A stretch of DNA of 7,341 bases from Candidatus Vogelbacteria bacterium (GCA_026395035.1 JAPLZN010000028.1:1-7341), one strand, 5' to 3'; shown: positions 1-6,781, counted from the first letter of the stretch. Numbers and translations are program-made. Notes: generated from the sequence alone by a model not told the origin.

Positions 1-16
1 TTTTTTATGCACAGTT

Positions 17-44
17 TTTGTTTATACAAAGCAAGTGATATAAT
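17..44 (+). promoter_or_regulatory. Extended -10 promoter for ddl, near-leaderless
   Basis: A perfect TATAAT lies at 39-44 and is preceded by TGA at 36-38, the TGn extended -10 element. A weak -35 (TTGTTT, 18-23) would be only 15 bp away, so the extended -10 probably carries most of the activity. A short dyad (TTTGT-ttat-ACAAA, 17-30) lies over the -35 region and could be an operator, but it is too short to be sure. Transcription should start at about 51, two bases before the ddl ATG, giving an almost leaderless mRNA. The promoter call rests on consensus match; the leaderless state is inference. Confidence 0.7.
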
Positions 45-52
45 CGAGAGTA

Positions 53-1015
53 ATGTCACAAATTCGCGTGGGAATTTTACGGGGCGGGCCGAGTTCGGAA
101 TACGAAGTATCGTTAAAAACGGGGGCCAGTGTCTTGGCGGCTTTGCCGCCGGACTACAAAAAAGAGGATATTTTAATTACCAAGGATGGGCTCTGGCATT
201 TTCGCGGCGCACCGCTTAATCCGTTAAATCTACCGGATTATATCGATGTCGCCCTACTCGCCTTGCATGGCGAATACGGCGAAGACGGGCAGGTGCAGAA
301 AATGCTCGAAGACATGTCGTTGCCGTTTACCGGTTCGGGGAGTCTCGGGTCGGCCTTGGGGATGAACAAAATCCACACCAAGAAACATCTCGTTGATTCT
401 GGCGTCAGGATGCCCCGACATGTTTTGGCATTGGAAGGCGACGATCCTCGTGATCGAGCCGGCGAGGCTTTTGCTAAATTTTCTCCGCCCTATGTCGTTA
501 AGCCGGCCGATCGCGGATCCTCCGTCGGTCTGTTTATTGTCAAGAATGCGCACGAATTGGCCCAGGCAGTCCAAAATTGCTTTCAGTATTCCGATCGAGT
601 GCTAATCGAGGAATTTGTCCGCGGCAAGGAGGCGACCTGTGGTGTGGTGGAAAACCTGCGCGGTGAAGAAATTTATGTTTTATATCCGACCGAAATCGTT
701 CCTCCTCCGAAGCGAGCTTACGATTATGATGCCAAATATCAATCGGAAGAAACGAATATCTTTTGTCCCGGGCGGTTCAGCGACGAAGAGAAGGCGGAGA
801 TTTCCCGTTTAGCCGTCTTAGCTCACCAGAAGCTCGGTTTGCGCCACTATTCGCGTTCGGATTTCATTGTTTCGCCACGGGGGATATATTATTTGGAAAC
901 AAACACCTTGCCGGGCCTGACTGATCATTCTTTGTTGCCGAAAGCGCTTAGTGCCGTAGGAATCGCCTATCCCGATTTCTTGGATCACCTAGTGCGATTA
1001 GCGCTTGAACGCTAA
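53..1015 (+). CDS. ddl: D-alanine--D-alanine ligase
   Basis: This is a cytoplasmic ATP-grasp ligase that joins two D-alanines for the peptidoglycan stem peptide. Its 320 residues are within the usual Ddl range. The N-terminal motif GGPSSEYEVSL (11-21) holds E16, equivalent to E15 of E. coli DdlB. HGEYGEDG (72-79), the ATP-grasp strand VVKPADRGSSVG (148-159) and EEFVRGKE (186-193) follow. The omega-loop YDYDAKY (223-229) is typical of D-Ala-D-Ala rather than D-Ala-D-lactate ligases. R268, D270, E282, N284 and S293 occupy the metal and substrate positions in the RSDF, LETNTLPG and TDHSL motifs. No catalytic residue appears to be missing. The start at 53 is supported by the N-terminal motif beginning a few residues in and by the -10 box ending at 44; no Shine-Dalgarno sequence precedes it. 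It stands first in the window, and a hairpin overlaps its stop codon. Confidence 0.96.
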   Translation: MSQIRVGILRGGPSSEYEVSLKTGASVLAALPPDYKKEDILITKDGLWHFRGAPLNPLNLPDYIDVALLALHGEYGEDGQVQKMLEDMSLPFTGSGSLGSALGMNKIHTKKHLVDSGVRMPRHVLALEGDDPRDRAGEAFAKFSPPYVVKPADRGSSVGLFIVKNAHELAQAVQNCFQYSDRVLIEEFVRGKEATCGVVENLRGEEIYVLYPTEIVPPPKRAYDYDAKYQSEETNIFCPGRFSDEEKAEISRLAVLAHQKLGLRHYSRSDFIVSPRGIYYLETNTLPGLTDHSLLPKALSAVGIAYPDFLDHLVRLALER

Positions 1016-1018
1016 TCG
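995..1018 (+). promoter_or_regulatory. Stem-loop straddling the ddl stop codon
   Basis: CGATTAGCG (995-1003) and CGCTAATCG (1010-1018) form a perfect 9-bp stem around the hexaloop CTTGAA. The ddl TAA (1013-1015) lies inside the 3' arm. There is no U tract immediately after it (GTTGCTTC follows), so it is a poor classical intrinsic terminator. It could instead protect the mRNA 3' end or weaken read-through into the next gene, which has its own promoter. The hairpin is seen directly; its role is inference. Confidence 0.5.
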
Positions 1019-1065
1019 GTTGCTTCAAAGGTCGAGGGTCAAGCTAGGTACAAAATCTAAAATTT

Positions 1066-1074
1066 TGCTATAAT
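1066..1074 (+). promoter_or_regulatory. Extended -10 promoter for the 1081 gene, leaderless
   Basis: TGC-TATAAT at 1066-1074 is a perfect extended -10. No convincing -35 is visible 15-19 bp upstream. The predicted start point is at about 1081, the first base of the GTG start codon, so the transcript should be leaderless. No ribosome binding site precedes the gene, which agrees with this. Confidence 0.65.
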
Positions 1075-1080
1075 AAAACA

Positions 1081-1350
1081 GTGGAAACCTTAGCCAAATC
1101 CGATATCTTCTTTTTTGTTACAACGGTGGTGGTTATTCTGATCGGCATTGGCGCGGTGATCGCGTTTGCTTATGTGATCAATATTTTGCGCGATGTTAAG
1201 GATGTTTCCAAAACGGTCAAGCGGGAAACGACAGAGATTGCCGGCGATTTGGATACGATGCGGTCCAAGGCTAAAAGTGGGCAAATCTTGGCCGGACTAT
1301 ATGGCTTTATTAAAGGATTATTTATTAAAAGAAAAAAGGGTCGAAAATAG
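1081..1350 (+). CDS. Small single-helix membrane protein, GTG start
   Basis: The product has 89 residues and an unknown specific function. Residues 1-8 are polar, 9-35 form one strongly hydrophobic membrane helix, and 36-65 are a charged, heptad-like segment (LRDVKDVSKTVKRET) likely to be a cytoplasmic or periplasmic helix. Residues 66-82 are amphipathic and the tail KRKKGRK is very basic. The arrangement of an N-terminal helix followed by a coiled segment recalls DUF948/YtxH-type envelope proteins, but no family is certain. GTG at 1081 is the only plausible start, because the next in-frame Met is residue 60, beyond the membrane helix. It probably forms an operon with the similar small protein 23 bp downstream. 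Confidence 0.8.
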   Translation: METLAKSDIFFFVTTVVVILIGIGAVIAFAYVINILRDVKDVSKTVKRETTEIAGDLDTMRSKAKSGQILAGLYGFIKGLFIKRKKGRK

Positions 1351-1373
1351 GTAAACATACGAATATAAAATTT

Positions 1374-1724
1374 ATGACAACAAAAAAAATAGTAAAAGGG
1401 GGGATTGGTGCCGGGACAGTCGTTGGGTTGGCGGCCGCGGCCGTGGCGGCAACGGCGGGAGCCTATTTCTTGTATGGCAAGAATGGCGCCAAGAATCGTA
1501 AGAAGGTTTCCGGTTGGATGCTGAAAGCCAAAGGGGAGGTGCTTGATCAGTTAGAGAAAGGGAAAGATGTGACCGAAGAGGCTTATCACAAGGTAATTGA
1601 CAAGGTTAGTCAGAAGTATCAGGCAGCCAAGCATATCGATAAGAGCGAATTGAACGAGTTGGCCAAGGAGCTCAAGGGGCACTGGACGAGCATCAAACGC
1701 CAGTTGTCCAGCAAAAAGAAATAG
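1374..1724 (+). CDS. Small YtxH-like membrane protein
   Basis: The product has 116 residues. A short basic start (MTTKKIVKGG) leads into a Gly/Ala-rich membrane helix (about 10-34, ending AGAYFLYGKNG). A long charged helix follows (about 38-112), rich in Lys, Glu and Ala, with probable coiled-coil character, ending in SSKKK. The AGAYFLYG-x-K-G-x2-NRKKV junction resembles the YtxH-like family, whose members have one helix and a long helical tail and are poorly characterised. With the gene just upstream it makes a pair of one-helix proteins that may act together at the membrane; this is inference from layout. The 23-bp gap holds an A/T-rich TATAAA (1364-1369), but it is too close to the ATG to serve as a leaderless promoter. 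Co-transcription from 1081 is therefore the simplest view. A terminator follows the stop. Confidence 0.82.
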   Translation: MTTKKIVKGGIGAGTVVGLAAAAVAATAGAYFLYGKNGAKNRKKVSGWMLKAKGEVLDQLEKGKDVTEEAYHKVIDKVSQKYQAAKHIDKSELNELAKELKGHWTSIKRQLSSKKK

Positions 1725-1730
1725 CGAATA

Positions 1731-1758
1731 AAAACACCCGGCGCCCGCCGGGTGTTTT
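1731..1758 (+). terminator. Strong intrinsic terminator after the small membrane protein pair
   Basis: AAAACACCCGGC (1731-1742) and GCCGGGTGTTTT (1747-1758) form a perfect 12-bp stem with a GCCC loop. The A run and U run at the base make it work in either direction. It begins 7 bp after the stop of the preceding gene and separates it from the next transcription unit. Confidence 0.9.
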
Positions 1759-1792
1759 GCACAGGGTGGGGGCTTTCGCTGGTATTGTTTCG

Positions 1793-1814
1793 TGATATAG
1801 TTAACGCATTAACT
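1793..1814 (+). promoter_or_regulatory. Promoter with overlapping dyad for the envelope operon
   Basis: TGA-TATAGT (1793-1801) is an extended -10 with one mismatch to consensus; the -35 is weak. The start point would be about 1808, leaving a leader of roughly 34 nt before the ATG at 1842. A perfect dyad AGTTAA-cgca-TTAACT (1799-1814) covers the end of the -10 and the predicted start. Such a site could bind a repressor or form a small 5' hairpin. The dyad and the -10 are seen; regulation is inference. Confidence 0.5.
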
Positions 1815-1841
1815 GAAACAATGCCTTTCGGCTATATCCAT

Positions 1842-4800
1842 ATGAAAACTAAATTGTTTTCGCGCTGGGCGCTCGTGGCGGTTTTTGCTTTTGGTGCCAT
1901 TTTTGTCGGGGTCGCCCGGGCGGACGCCCCGGCCGTGATCATCTCGGAAATTAATCCGGCTGGCGGGTGGGTGGAATTGCAAAATATCGGGAAAGACGGT
2001 GTTGATTTAAAGGAATGGTATTTGTCGGAATATTCTGATCCGGCTGATAATGATAAGAGGGTGGAAAATTTAACTGCCTTGTCGGGGCCAATTGCCCCCG
2101 GTGGATTACGGGTCTTTACGATTGGTAATTTGGATACGACCGGCGACCGAGTGTCTTTATATCACGGTGATCCGAATGATTCAGGTCATTGGAAAACTCA
2201 GGGCGATGATCTTTTGATTACATACGGGGTGCAATCGAAAGATAAGGATAGTTTGTTTTCAGCGGTGGATATTGACGCTCCGTCCAAAGACCAGTCAATT
2301 ATTTATTCGGGAGGTAAGTGGGTGATCGAAAAGCCGACCAAGGGCTGGTTTAATGATACTTCCACCGGCGCGCCGGTCTGGAGCACGGTTGTTACGCCTT
2401 TCTGCGCTCCGCCCGGTCCGTGTTTGGCCGGTGTTATGTCCAACCTTGCCACAGCCGAGGATCCGTCGGCGGTGGCTGATCTCTTTTTTGAAAATAGTGG
2501 ACGGGGTAAGATTCAATTTTCCGGTACGATTAATCTAACCGATGTCGGTACCGTGGCCACCCTACAAGCGATTGCCGCCAACTTAAACATCGGTAATGGT
2601 TCAATCAATTTTTCACCGGATACCGCTTCGGCACTCAAATCCCTCGGAGCAACACTGACGATGGACGGCCTGCCGACGGATCGCGAGTACTCATTGGGCG
2701 ATATTACAGTTAAGGATGCTGACGGAAATCCGCTTGATGGCAGTACGATTTTGTCCGGCGTATCCTTCTCTACCTCCACCGGTCAAGGGGTTTTAACTTT
2801 TACGGCGGCGCATTTTACTTCCTTTGAAGTTTCTACCACGACCGGCGGGGGAGGCGGCGGTCCAACCGATACTGATGGCGACGGCGTACCGGATACGAGC
2901 GACAATTGTTCAGCGGTAGTTAACGCGGATCAGGTGGATGCCGACGGCGATGGAATTGGGGATGCTTGCGACAGCACTCCTAATGGGTCCGGTGACACGA
3001 CACCGCCGACCGGATCGATTTCGGCGCCGGTGGCGGCCTATCTGGCCACGACTTCGTTTACCATTTCCGCGACGGCGGCCGATTCGGATTCGGGTGTGGC
3101 CAGTGTTGGCTTCTATTTGGATTCGGGGACAGCGTTAGGTACGACGACAGTGGTGGATGCCGGCGGTTTGTATTCGATTTCTTGGACGCCGGAAGGGAAG
3201 AGCTTGGCCGATGGCGCGCATTCGCTATATGCCATCGTGCTCGATGGGGCCGGTAACTCTGTTCAAACCAGTTCCGTTTCAATAACTCTAAATACCGCTT
3301 TGCCGGTCGGTGATATTTCTTACAATGCCGATATGGATAATCGGACAAATGAGAATGTTGTGGCGACGCTTTCGTTAAGTCGCAATGTGGTAAATTTGCC
3401 GGTCGTTATTACAAATAACGGCGGGTCGAATCAGATCACCTTTACCGAGAACGGGACATCGACTTTTTACTTTATTGACGCTGTTGGGCATACTGGTTCA
3501 TCGACCGCGGTAGTGTCAAATATTGATAAAACTCCGCCTTCAAGCGACATCTGGCCGGCTCCAGGTAGTCGAGTTAACCGCTATACTCCACTTAGAATAA
3601 CCGTTACCGGCGAATCGGGCGATGTATTGATTCCCCAGTGTTACCCCACCACTCCGGGGATGAACCGGTGTGTTGACTTAACATTTGGAGATTTTTTTGA
3701 TAATTATGATATTACTGCGGAGGGGAGTTTCTCCGTTTATTATCGAGGGTCTGACGGACTAAATAATAGTCCGACCCAATTAGTCACTTATATCAAAGAT
3801 ACTATCCGTCCGTCGTTCATTAACGCGACGGCCACCGATGCCACCCATATCAGATTGCAGTTTAGCGAAGATCTTCGTTCGGTCTGCGACTCGACCCATA
3901 CGCACTGTCTATATATAGATAAAGAGATTGATGGCGATGATTTTTACAACGGCGACTTCCGGGTGCGCGAAAATGGCGTGACGAAGGAAATTATTGGGTT
4001 CACCGAGAGTAATGGAATTGTTATTTTACAGCTTAAAAACGCTTTGACGGGAACACATCCGACAATTGAATTAACATTGCATCCGGCACCGTTTGCGGGC
4101 AGTATCGTCGATATGACCGAAGGCACCGCTCCCAATGAAATGGGGCGCGGAACATATAATGTTTCTGACGGTCTGGCTCCAATCTTCTCAAGCGCGCAAA
4201 CAGCCAATACGACGGCTTTCGATATTACCTTTAGCGAGGATCTGGCCAGTGGGGCGACAACGACGCCACAGGCGACCGATATTTCGGTCTATGTGATTAG
4301 GAGTGGCTCATCGGTGAGTTTGCCGGTTTCGTCCGTTTCGGCGAGCGGGGCGGTGTTGCGGGTCAACTTGAGCTCGATCATGGCCTATGGCGACGAGATT
4401 CACTTTGGTACGATTGCGAACAGTCACTTAGTTGATAATTTTGGCAGTATCTTTAATAGCGGTGCCGCTTATTCCGGATTGGTTGCTAATAATCTGGCTT
4501 ATGTTGCACCGGCATCAGCCCCGGCGGCCGGTGGTGGTGGTGGTGGTAGCGGAAGCTCGGGTAATGCCCCGACTCCGCCCCCGGTAACTGGAGGAGGACA
4601 GGTTTTGGGTGCCGAGACCTACTGGTTTACTCATGATCTGCGCTCTTGTCAGACCCTTTGGCCGGATGTAAACGAATTGCAAAAACGTCTGATGCGTGAA
4701 GGTTTTATGGCCACCACGACTCCGACTAATTATTTTGGTGCGAAGACACTCGCGGCGGTGAAAAAGTATCAGAAGGCCCATGGCCTGCCGACGACCGGTT

Positions 4801-4934
4801 TCGTCGGCCCTCTGACGCGCGAAGCTTTGAACGGCGCGGTGATAAAAAAAGATCGCCAAACGGAGTTAAGCGGAATTTATGAGCAGTTGTTGAATATCCA
4901 GAATCTAATTAATGAATTAAAGTCCAGTCGTTAG
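1842..4934 (+). CDS. Large secreted surface protein: lamin-tail, TSP3, Ig-like and peptidoglycan-binding domains
   Basis: The product has about 1030 residues. MKTKLF plus a hydrophobic stretch ending VARA/DA is a signal peptide cut near residue 27-29. A lamin-tail-like domain follows (about 31-171; ISEINPAGGWVELQN). After a Gly6 linker, calcium-binding thrombospondin type 3 repeats occupy 341-378 (DTDGDGVPD, DADGDGIGDACD, with paired Cys). Ig-like modules fill 387-484, 485-562 and 564-652, and two adhesin-type domains with an F-SEDL signature lie near 654-770 and 778-885. A Gly/Ser/Pro linker (890-920) leads to a PG_binding_1 domain (925-997; DVNELQKRL, FGAKTLAAVKKYQ) and a short C-terminal helix. 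It is probably exported and fixed to peptidoglycan as an adhesin or surface-layer component. The frame stays open up to a GTG at 1752 inside the terminator, but 1842 gives a proper signal peptide; ATG 1821 is the alternative. The next gene starts 5 bp after the stop. Confidence 0.88.
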   Translation: MKTKLFSRWALVAVFAFGAIFVGVARADAPAVIISEINPAGGWVELQNIGKDGVDLKEWYLSEYSDPADNDKRVENLTALSGPIAPGGLRVFTIGNLDTTGDRVSLYHGDPNDSGHWKTQGDDLLITYGVQSKDKDSLFSAVDIDAPSKDQSIIYSGGKWVIEKPTKGWFNDTSTGAPVWSTVVTPFCAPPGPCLAGVMSNLATAEDPSAVADLFFENSGRGKIQFSGTINLTDVGTVATLQAIAANLNIGNGSINFSPDTASALKSLGATLTMDGLPTDREYSLGDITVKDADGNPLDGSTILSGVSFSTSTGQGVLTFTAAHFTSFEVSTTTGGGGGGPTDTDGDGVPDTSDNCSAVVNADQVDADGDGIGDACDSTPNGSGDTTPPTGSISAPVAAYLATTSFTISATAADSDSGVASVGFYLDSGTALGTTTVVDAGGLYSISWTPEGKSLADGAHSLYAIVLDGAGNSVQTSSVSITLNTALPVGDISYNADMDNRTNENVVATLSLSRNVVNLPVVITNNGGSNQITFTENGTSTFYFIDAVGHTGSSTAVVSNIDKTPPSSDIWPAPGSRVNRYTPLRITVTGESGDVLIPQCYPTTPGMNRCVDLTFGDFFDNYDITAEGSFSVYYRGSDGLNNSPTQLVTYIKDTIRPSFINATATDATHIRLQFSEDLRSVCDSTHTHCLYIDKEIDGDDFYNGDFRVRENGVTKEIIGFTESNGIVILQLKNALTGTHPTIELTLHPAPFAGSIVDMTEGTAPNEMGRGTYNVSDGLAPIFSSAQTANTTAFDITFSEDLASGATTTPQATDISVYVIRSGSSVSLPVSSVSASGAVLRVNLSSIMAYGDEIHFGTIANSHLVDNFGSIFNSGAAYSGLVANNLAYVAPASAPAAGGGGGGSGSSGNAPTPPPVTGGGQVLGAETYWFTHDLRSCQTLWPDVNELQKRLMREGFMATTTPTNYFGAKTLAAVKKYQKAHGLPTTGFVGPLTREALNGAVIKKDRQTELSGIYEQLLNIQNLINELKSSR

Positions 4935-4939
4935 AGTCT

Positions 4940-6109
4940 ATGGATCTTAGACGGAAACTGAAAAATTTCTTTATCCCGAGTCTGCAAAACCAATTGCGGC
5001 CGTATTCGTTGCGTTTTGCGACATTGGCGGTCGTTGTCATCCTGTCGATTGCGATTGAAGTCTTGTTCTATTCGTATGTCAATGTTGCCTTCAAGCGAAA
5101 TAATCTGCTGGGAAATATAATTTCCAGTATTCAATCGACGGTGGCCGAAGTTCTACCGCAAGTGATTTTGGAGCAAACCAACTTAGCCCGCAGTCGGGCC
5201 GGTGAGCCGCCATTGGCAGCCAATGTCAACCTGACGGCGGCGGCCCGTCTCAAGGCGGAAGATATGGCCCAAAAGAGTTATTTTTCCCATCAAAGTCCGG
5301 ACGGTTCAATGGCCTGGGATTTTATGCAACGAGCCAATTATCGGTATTCCTATGCCGGTGAGAATTTGGCGGTCAATTTCTTTGATGCTAACGATGTAGT
5401 CAACGCTTGGATGAATTCTCCGTCGCACCGGACGAATATTTTGAGTCACGATTACCGCGAGATTGGTATTGCCGCCACGCGCGGTGTCTATGACGGCAAG
5501 GAAACGGTCTTTGTGGTCCAACTTTTCGGCTCTCCGAGTGTGCCGGAGGTGATGAGCAAAAATTTCGCGGCGGCGACCACTTCCGTGGCCAGAGCATTGG
5601 CAGTCAAACCAGCCAGCCCGGTTCGCGTCCGTCCGCGGCCATCATTTACGAATACGAACTCGAAGACAGCGACTAGTTCCGTTGCCAGTTCGACCACCAT
5701 AGCGGTCGCCAGCTCGACCTTGGTGATTGGCACCGCGACTGCGCCGGCAATCGTTACTGTTTCGGCCAGTTTGCCACCGGTCACCGCTGTTTCGTTTGGG
5801 CAACGCTATCTGGTTTCGCCTCGGCATATGGCCCGCGATGCCTATTTTGCTTTATTGATCTACATGTTGCTGGCCCTGCTTATTCCAATGTATATGATTT
5901 ATCACAATCATGCATCGGCCGACCGCGGGCTTCGTTTCCGGGAAATTTTCATTTTATTCCGTCAACCCATCACCTCGGCTCTGGTCACTTTTATCTGTGT
6001 CAGTGCCGTAATGGGGCTAAACTACTTCTGGTCCAAGCAGGGGACGAATATTTATCAGGCGGCGATTGGAGTGAATATTATCAATGCAACCGATTTACTT
6101 AAAAAATAA
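4940..6109 (+). CDS. Membrane-tethered CAP (SCP/YkwD-like) domain protein
   Basis: The product has 389 residues. A basic N-terminus precedes a membrane helix (about 25-46). The CAP domain spans about 73-200, with QTNLARSRAG at its start, and the conserved pocket residues are visible: H117 (YFSHQSPDG), E141 (AGENLA), H163 (SPSHRTNIL) and E174 (YREIGI). A low-complexity Ala/Ser/Thr/Val/Pro stretch (about 210-285) follows, then two more membrane helices (about 302-322 and 344-364). The complete tetrad suggests an intact fold. Bacterial CAP proteins act outside the membrane, but their biochemical activity is poorly known, so no reaction is assigned. With three helices the CAP domain lies between the first and second helix, on one face of the membrane. 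It begins 5 bp after the surface-protein stop, with no Shine-Dalgarno sequence, so it is probably co-transcribed and perhaps translationally coupled. Confidence 0.9.
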   Translation: MDLRRKLKNFFIPSLQNQLRPYSLRFATLAVVVILSIAIEVLFYSYVNVAFKRNNLLGNIISSIQSTVAEVLPQVILEQTNLARSRAGEPPLAANVNLTAAARLKAEDMAQKSYFSHQSPDGSMAWDFMQRANYRYSYAGENLAVNFFDANDVVNAWMNSPSHRTNILSHDYREIGIAATRGVYDGKETVFVVQLFGSPSVPEVMSKNFAAATTSVARALAVKPASPVRVRPRPSFTNTNSKTATSSVASSTTIAVASSTLVIGTATAPAIVTVSASLPPVTAVSFGQRYLVSPRHMARDAYFALLIYMLLALLIPMYMIYHNHASADRGLRFREIFILFRQPITSALVTFICVSAVMGLNYFWSKQGTNIYQAAIGVNIINATDLLKK

Positions 6110-6121
6110 TCAAATAACATT

Positions 6122-6496
6122 ATGAGCGCGGCTAAAGTATTTATCATCGATGACGATCCTAACATTACGGATGTTTATTCTACCAAGCTGACGGCGCTGG
6201 GTTTCGATGTGGCCACGGTGCCGAATGCTAAATCAGCCGAGGTCAAAATTGCCGGCGGCTATGTGCCGGATGTCATTCTGCTCGACATTATCATGCCGGG
6301 AGACAATGGTATTCAGCTCTTGGAGCGCATGGTGAAAGATCCGGCGCTGGCCAAAACAAAGATTATCATCTTTTCCAATTTGGATCAGCGTGACGATATC
6401 GACGAAGATATTATGTCTAAAATCGCCGGTTACTATTTGAAAGTAAATATGATCCCGTCGGAGATCGCAAAGAAGATTAAGGAGCTGGTGGGGTAA
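6122..6496 (+). CDS. Single-domain response regulator (CheY-like receiver)
   Basis: The product has 124 residues and is a receiver domain only. The acidic pocket D10-D11-D12 (FIIDDDPN), phosphoacceptor D55 (VILLDIIMPG), S85 (IIFSNL, the Thr/Ser switch position) and K107 (YYLKVNM) are all in place, so it should accept phosphate from a sensor kinase. No output domain is attached and no kinase is in the window. It may act by protein contact, as a phosphorelay intermediate, or through an unlinked partner. The downstream end (ELVG) matches a full-length receiver, so it is not truncated. It starts 12 bp after the CAP gene stop, has no obvious promoter or Shine-Dalgarno sequence, and is the last gene before a strong terminator. 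It is thus likely to be expressed with the envelope genes, though a functional link is only inferred. Confidence 0.94.
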   Translation: MSAAKVFIIDDDPNITDVYSTKLTALGFDVATVPNAKSAEVKIAGGYVPDVILLDIIMPGDNGIQLLERMVKDPALAKTKIIIFSNLDQRDDIDEDIMSKIAGYYLKVNMIPSEIAKKIKELVG

Positions 6497-6501
6497 TACT
6501 A

Positions 6502-6526
6502 AAAAAACGGCGATACGCCGTTTTTT
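6502..6526 (+). terminator. Intrinsic terminator after the response regulator
   Basis: AAAAAACGGCG (6502-6512), loop ATA and CGCCGTTTTTT (6516-6526) give a perfect 11-bp stem, with the A run and U run as its lower part. It lies 6 bp past the stop and closes the envelope operon. The flanking A and T runs could also stop minus-strand transcripts. Confidence 0.92.
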
Positions 6527-6531
6527 GTGTC

Positions 6532-6552
6532 ACCCCGGGCTTGACCCGGGGT
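6532..6552. repeat. GC-rich palindrome (ACCCCGGG-CTTGA-CCCGGGGT)
   Basis: An 8-bp perfect inverted repeat with a CTTGA loop, followed by CCAGG. Very similar GTCACCCCGG...CCGGGGTCC elements are known as dispersed intergenic palindromes in several bacterial groups, notably alphaproteobacteria. On the minus strand it can be read as GPRVKPGVT, a signature of falsely predicted ORFs. Whether it is repeated elsewhere in this genome cannot be seen here. Confidence 0.6.
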
Positions 6553-6579
6553 CCAGGTCTGTTTTTCTCGTTTCTTTCT

Positions 6580-6597
6580 CCCCCCCCTTGCGGGGGG
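6580..6597. repeat. C8 tract with GC hairpin
   Basis: Eight C (6580-6587), then TTGC, then six G (6592-6597) form a hairpin of six G:C pairs. The homopolymers make this a likely slippage or sequencing-error site. It lies 30 bp from the preceding palindrome, suggesting one composite intergenic repeat element. Confidence 0.55.
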
Positions 6598-6645
6598 CAG
6601 GGCCTTTCATCCTTTTGTACTCGCAGTATATACCCACCAAAATTT

Positions 6646-6715
6646 CTATCAATAGCGGGATCGCTCCAGACTAAACGCTCGCCGTCACTATAAATTAGCG
6701 GGATCGCCCTGGACT
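6646..6715. repeat. Two tandem imperfect repeats carrying a tRNA-Ala T-arm fragment
   Basis: Unit 1 is 6646-6672 and unit 2 is 6688-6715, offset by 43 nt in their core. AGCGGGATCGCTCCAGACT and AGCGGGATCGCCCTGGACT differ at 3 of 19 positions, and similar CTAT-AAT sequence precedes both. The 11-nt core TAGCGGGATCG is identical to 6876-6886 in the 3' part of the neighbouring tRNA-Ala gene and has the same orientation. They look like decayed tRNA 3'-end fragments. Confidence 0.6.
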
Positions 6716-6721
6716 CTCGTC

Positions 6722-6781
6722 GCGCCGTCGCGCTCCTCGGTCCTCGTGCCTCCGCTCGGCGGTCTCGTGTGCTCACGAGAC
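6722..6781. other. Hairpin-dense non-coding segment
   Basis: Three short hairpins lie in 60 bp: GCGC-CGTC-GCGC (6722-6733), CCGC-TCG-GCGG (6752-6762), and a better 8-bp stem GTCTCGTG-TGCT-CACGAGAC (6762-6769 with 6774-6781). The sequence between them is rich in CTCG/CGAG steps. No protein-coding character is visible in any frame. It could be part of a structured RNA or a dispersed repeat; the sequence alone does not decide. Confidence 0.4.

Noticed and set aside
254..574. Antisense open frames inside ddl, the surface protein and the CAP gene (for example 254-574, 4515-4859 and 5488-5784, minus strand)
   Set aside because: They lie wholly inside well-supported genes, show no domain signatures and have composition expected of shadow frames.
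1752..1841. Upstream GTG start for the surface protein
   Set aside because: It begins inside the terminator stem and upstream of the predicted promoter, and would bury the signal peptide behind 30 unrelated residues.
6609..6636. Minus-strand GGYILRVQKDER, similar to the first strand of GIY-YIG nuclease domains (YxYILxxxKD)
   Set aside because: The similarity stops after about ten residues and the following sequence is a GC hairpin; at best it is a decayed remnant, too short to call.
6646..6715. CRISPR array
   Set aside because: There are only two imperfect repeats, one spacer-like gap of 15 nt and no cas genes; the core matches the neighbouring tRNA instead.
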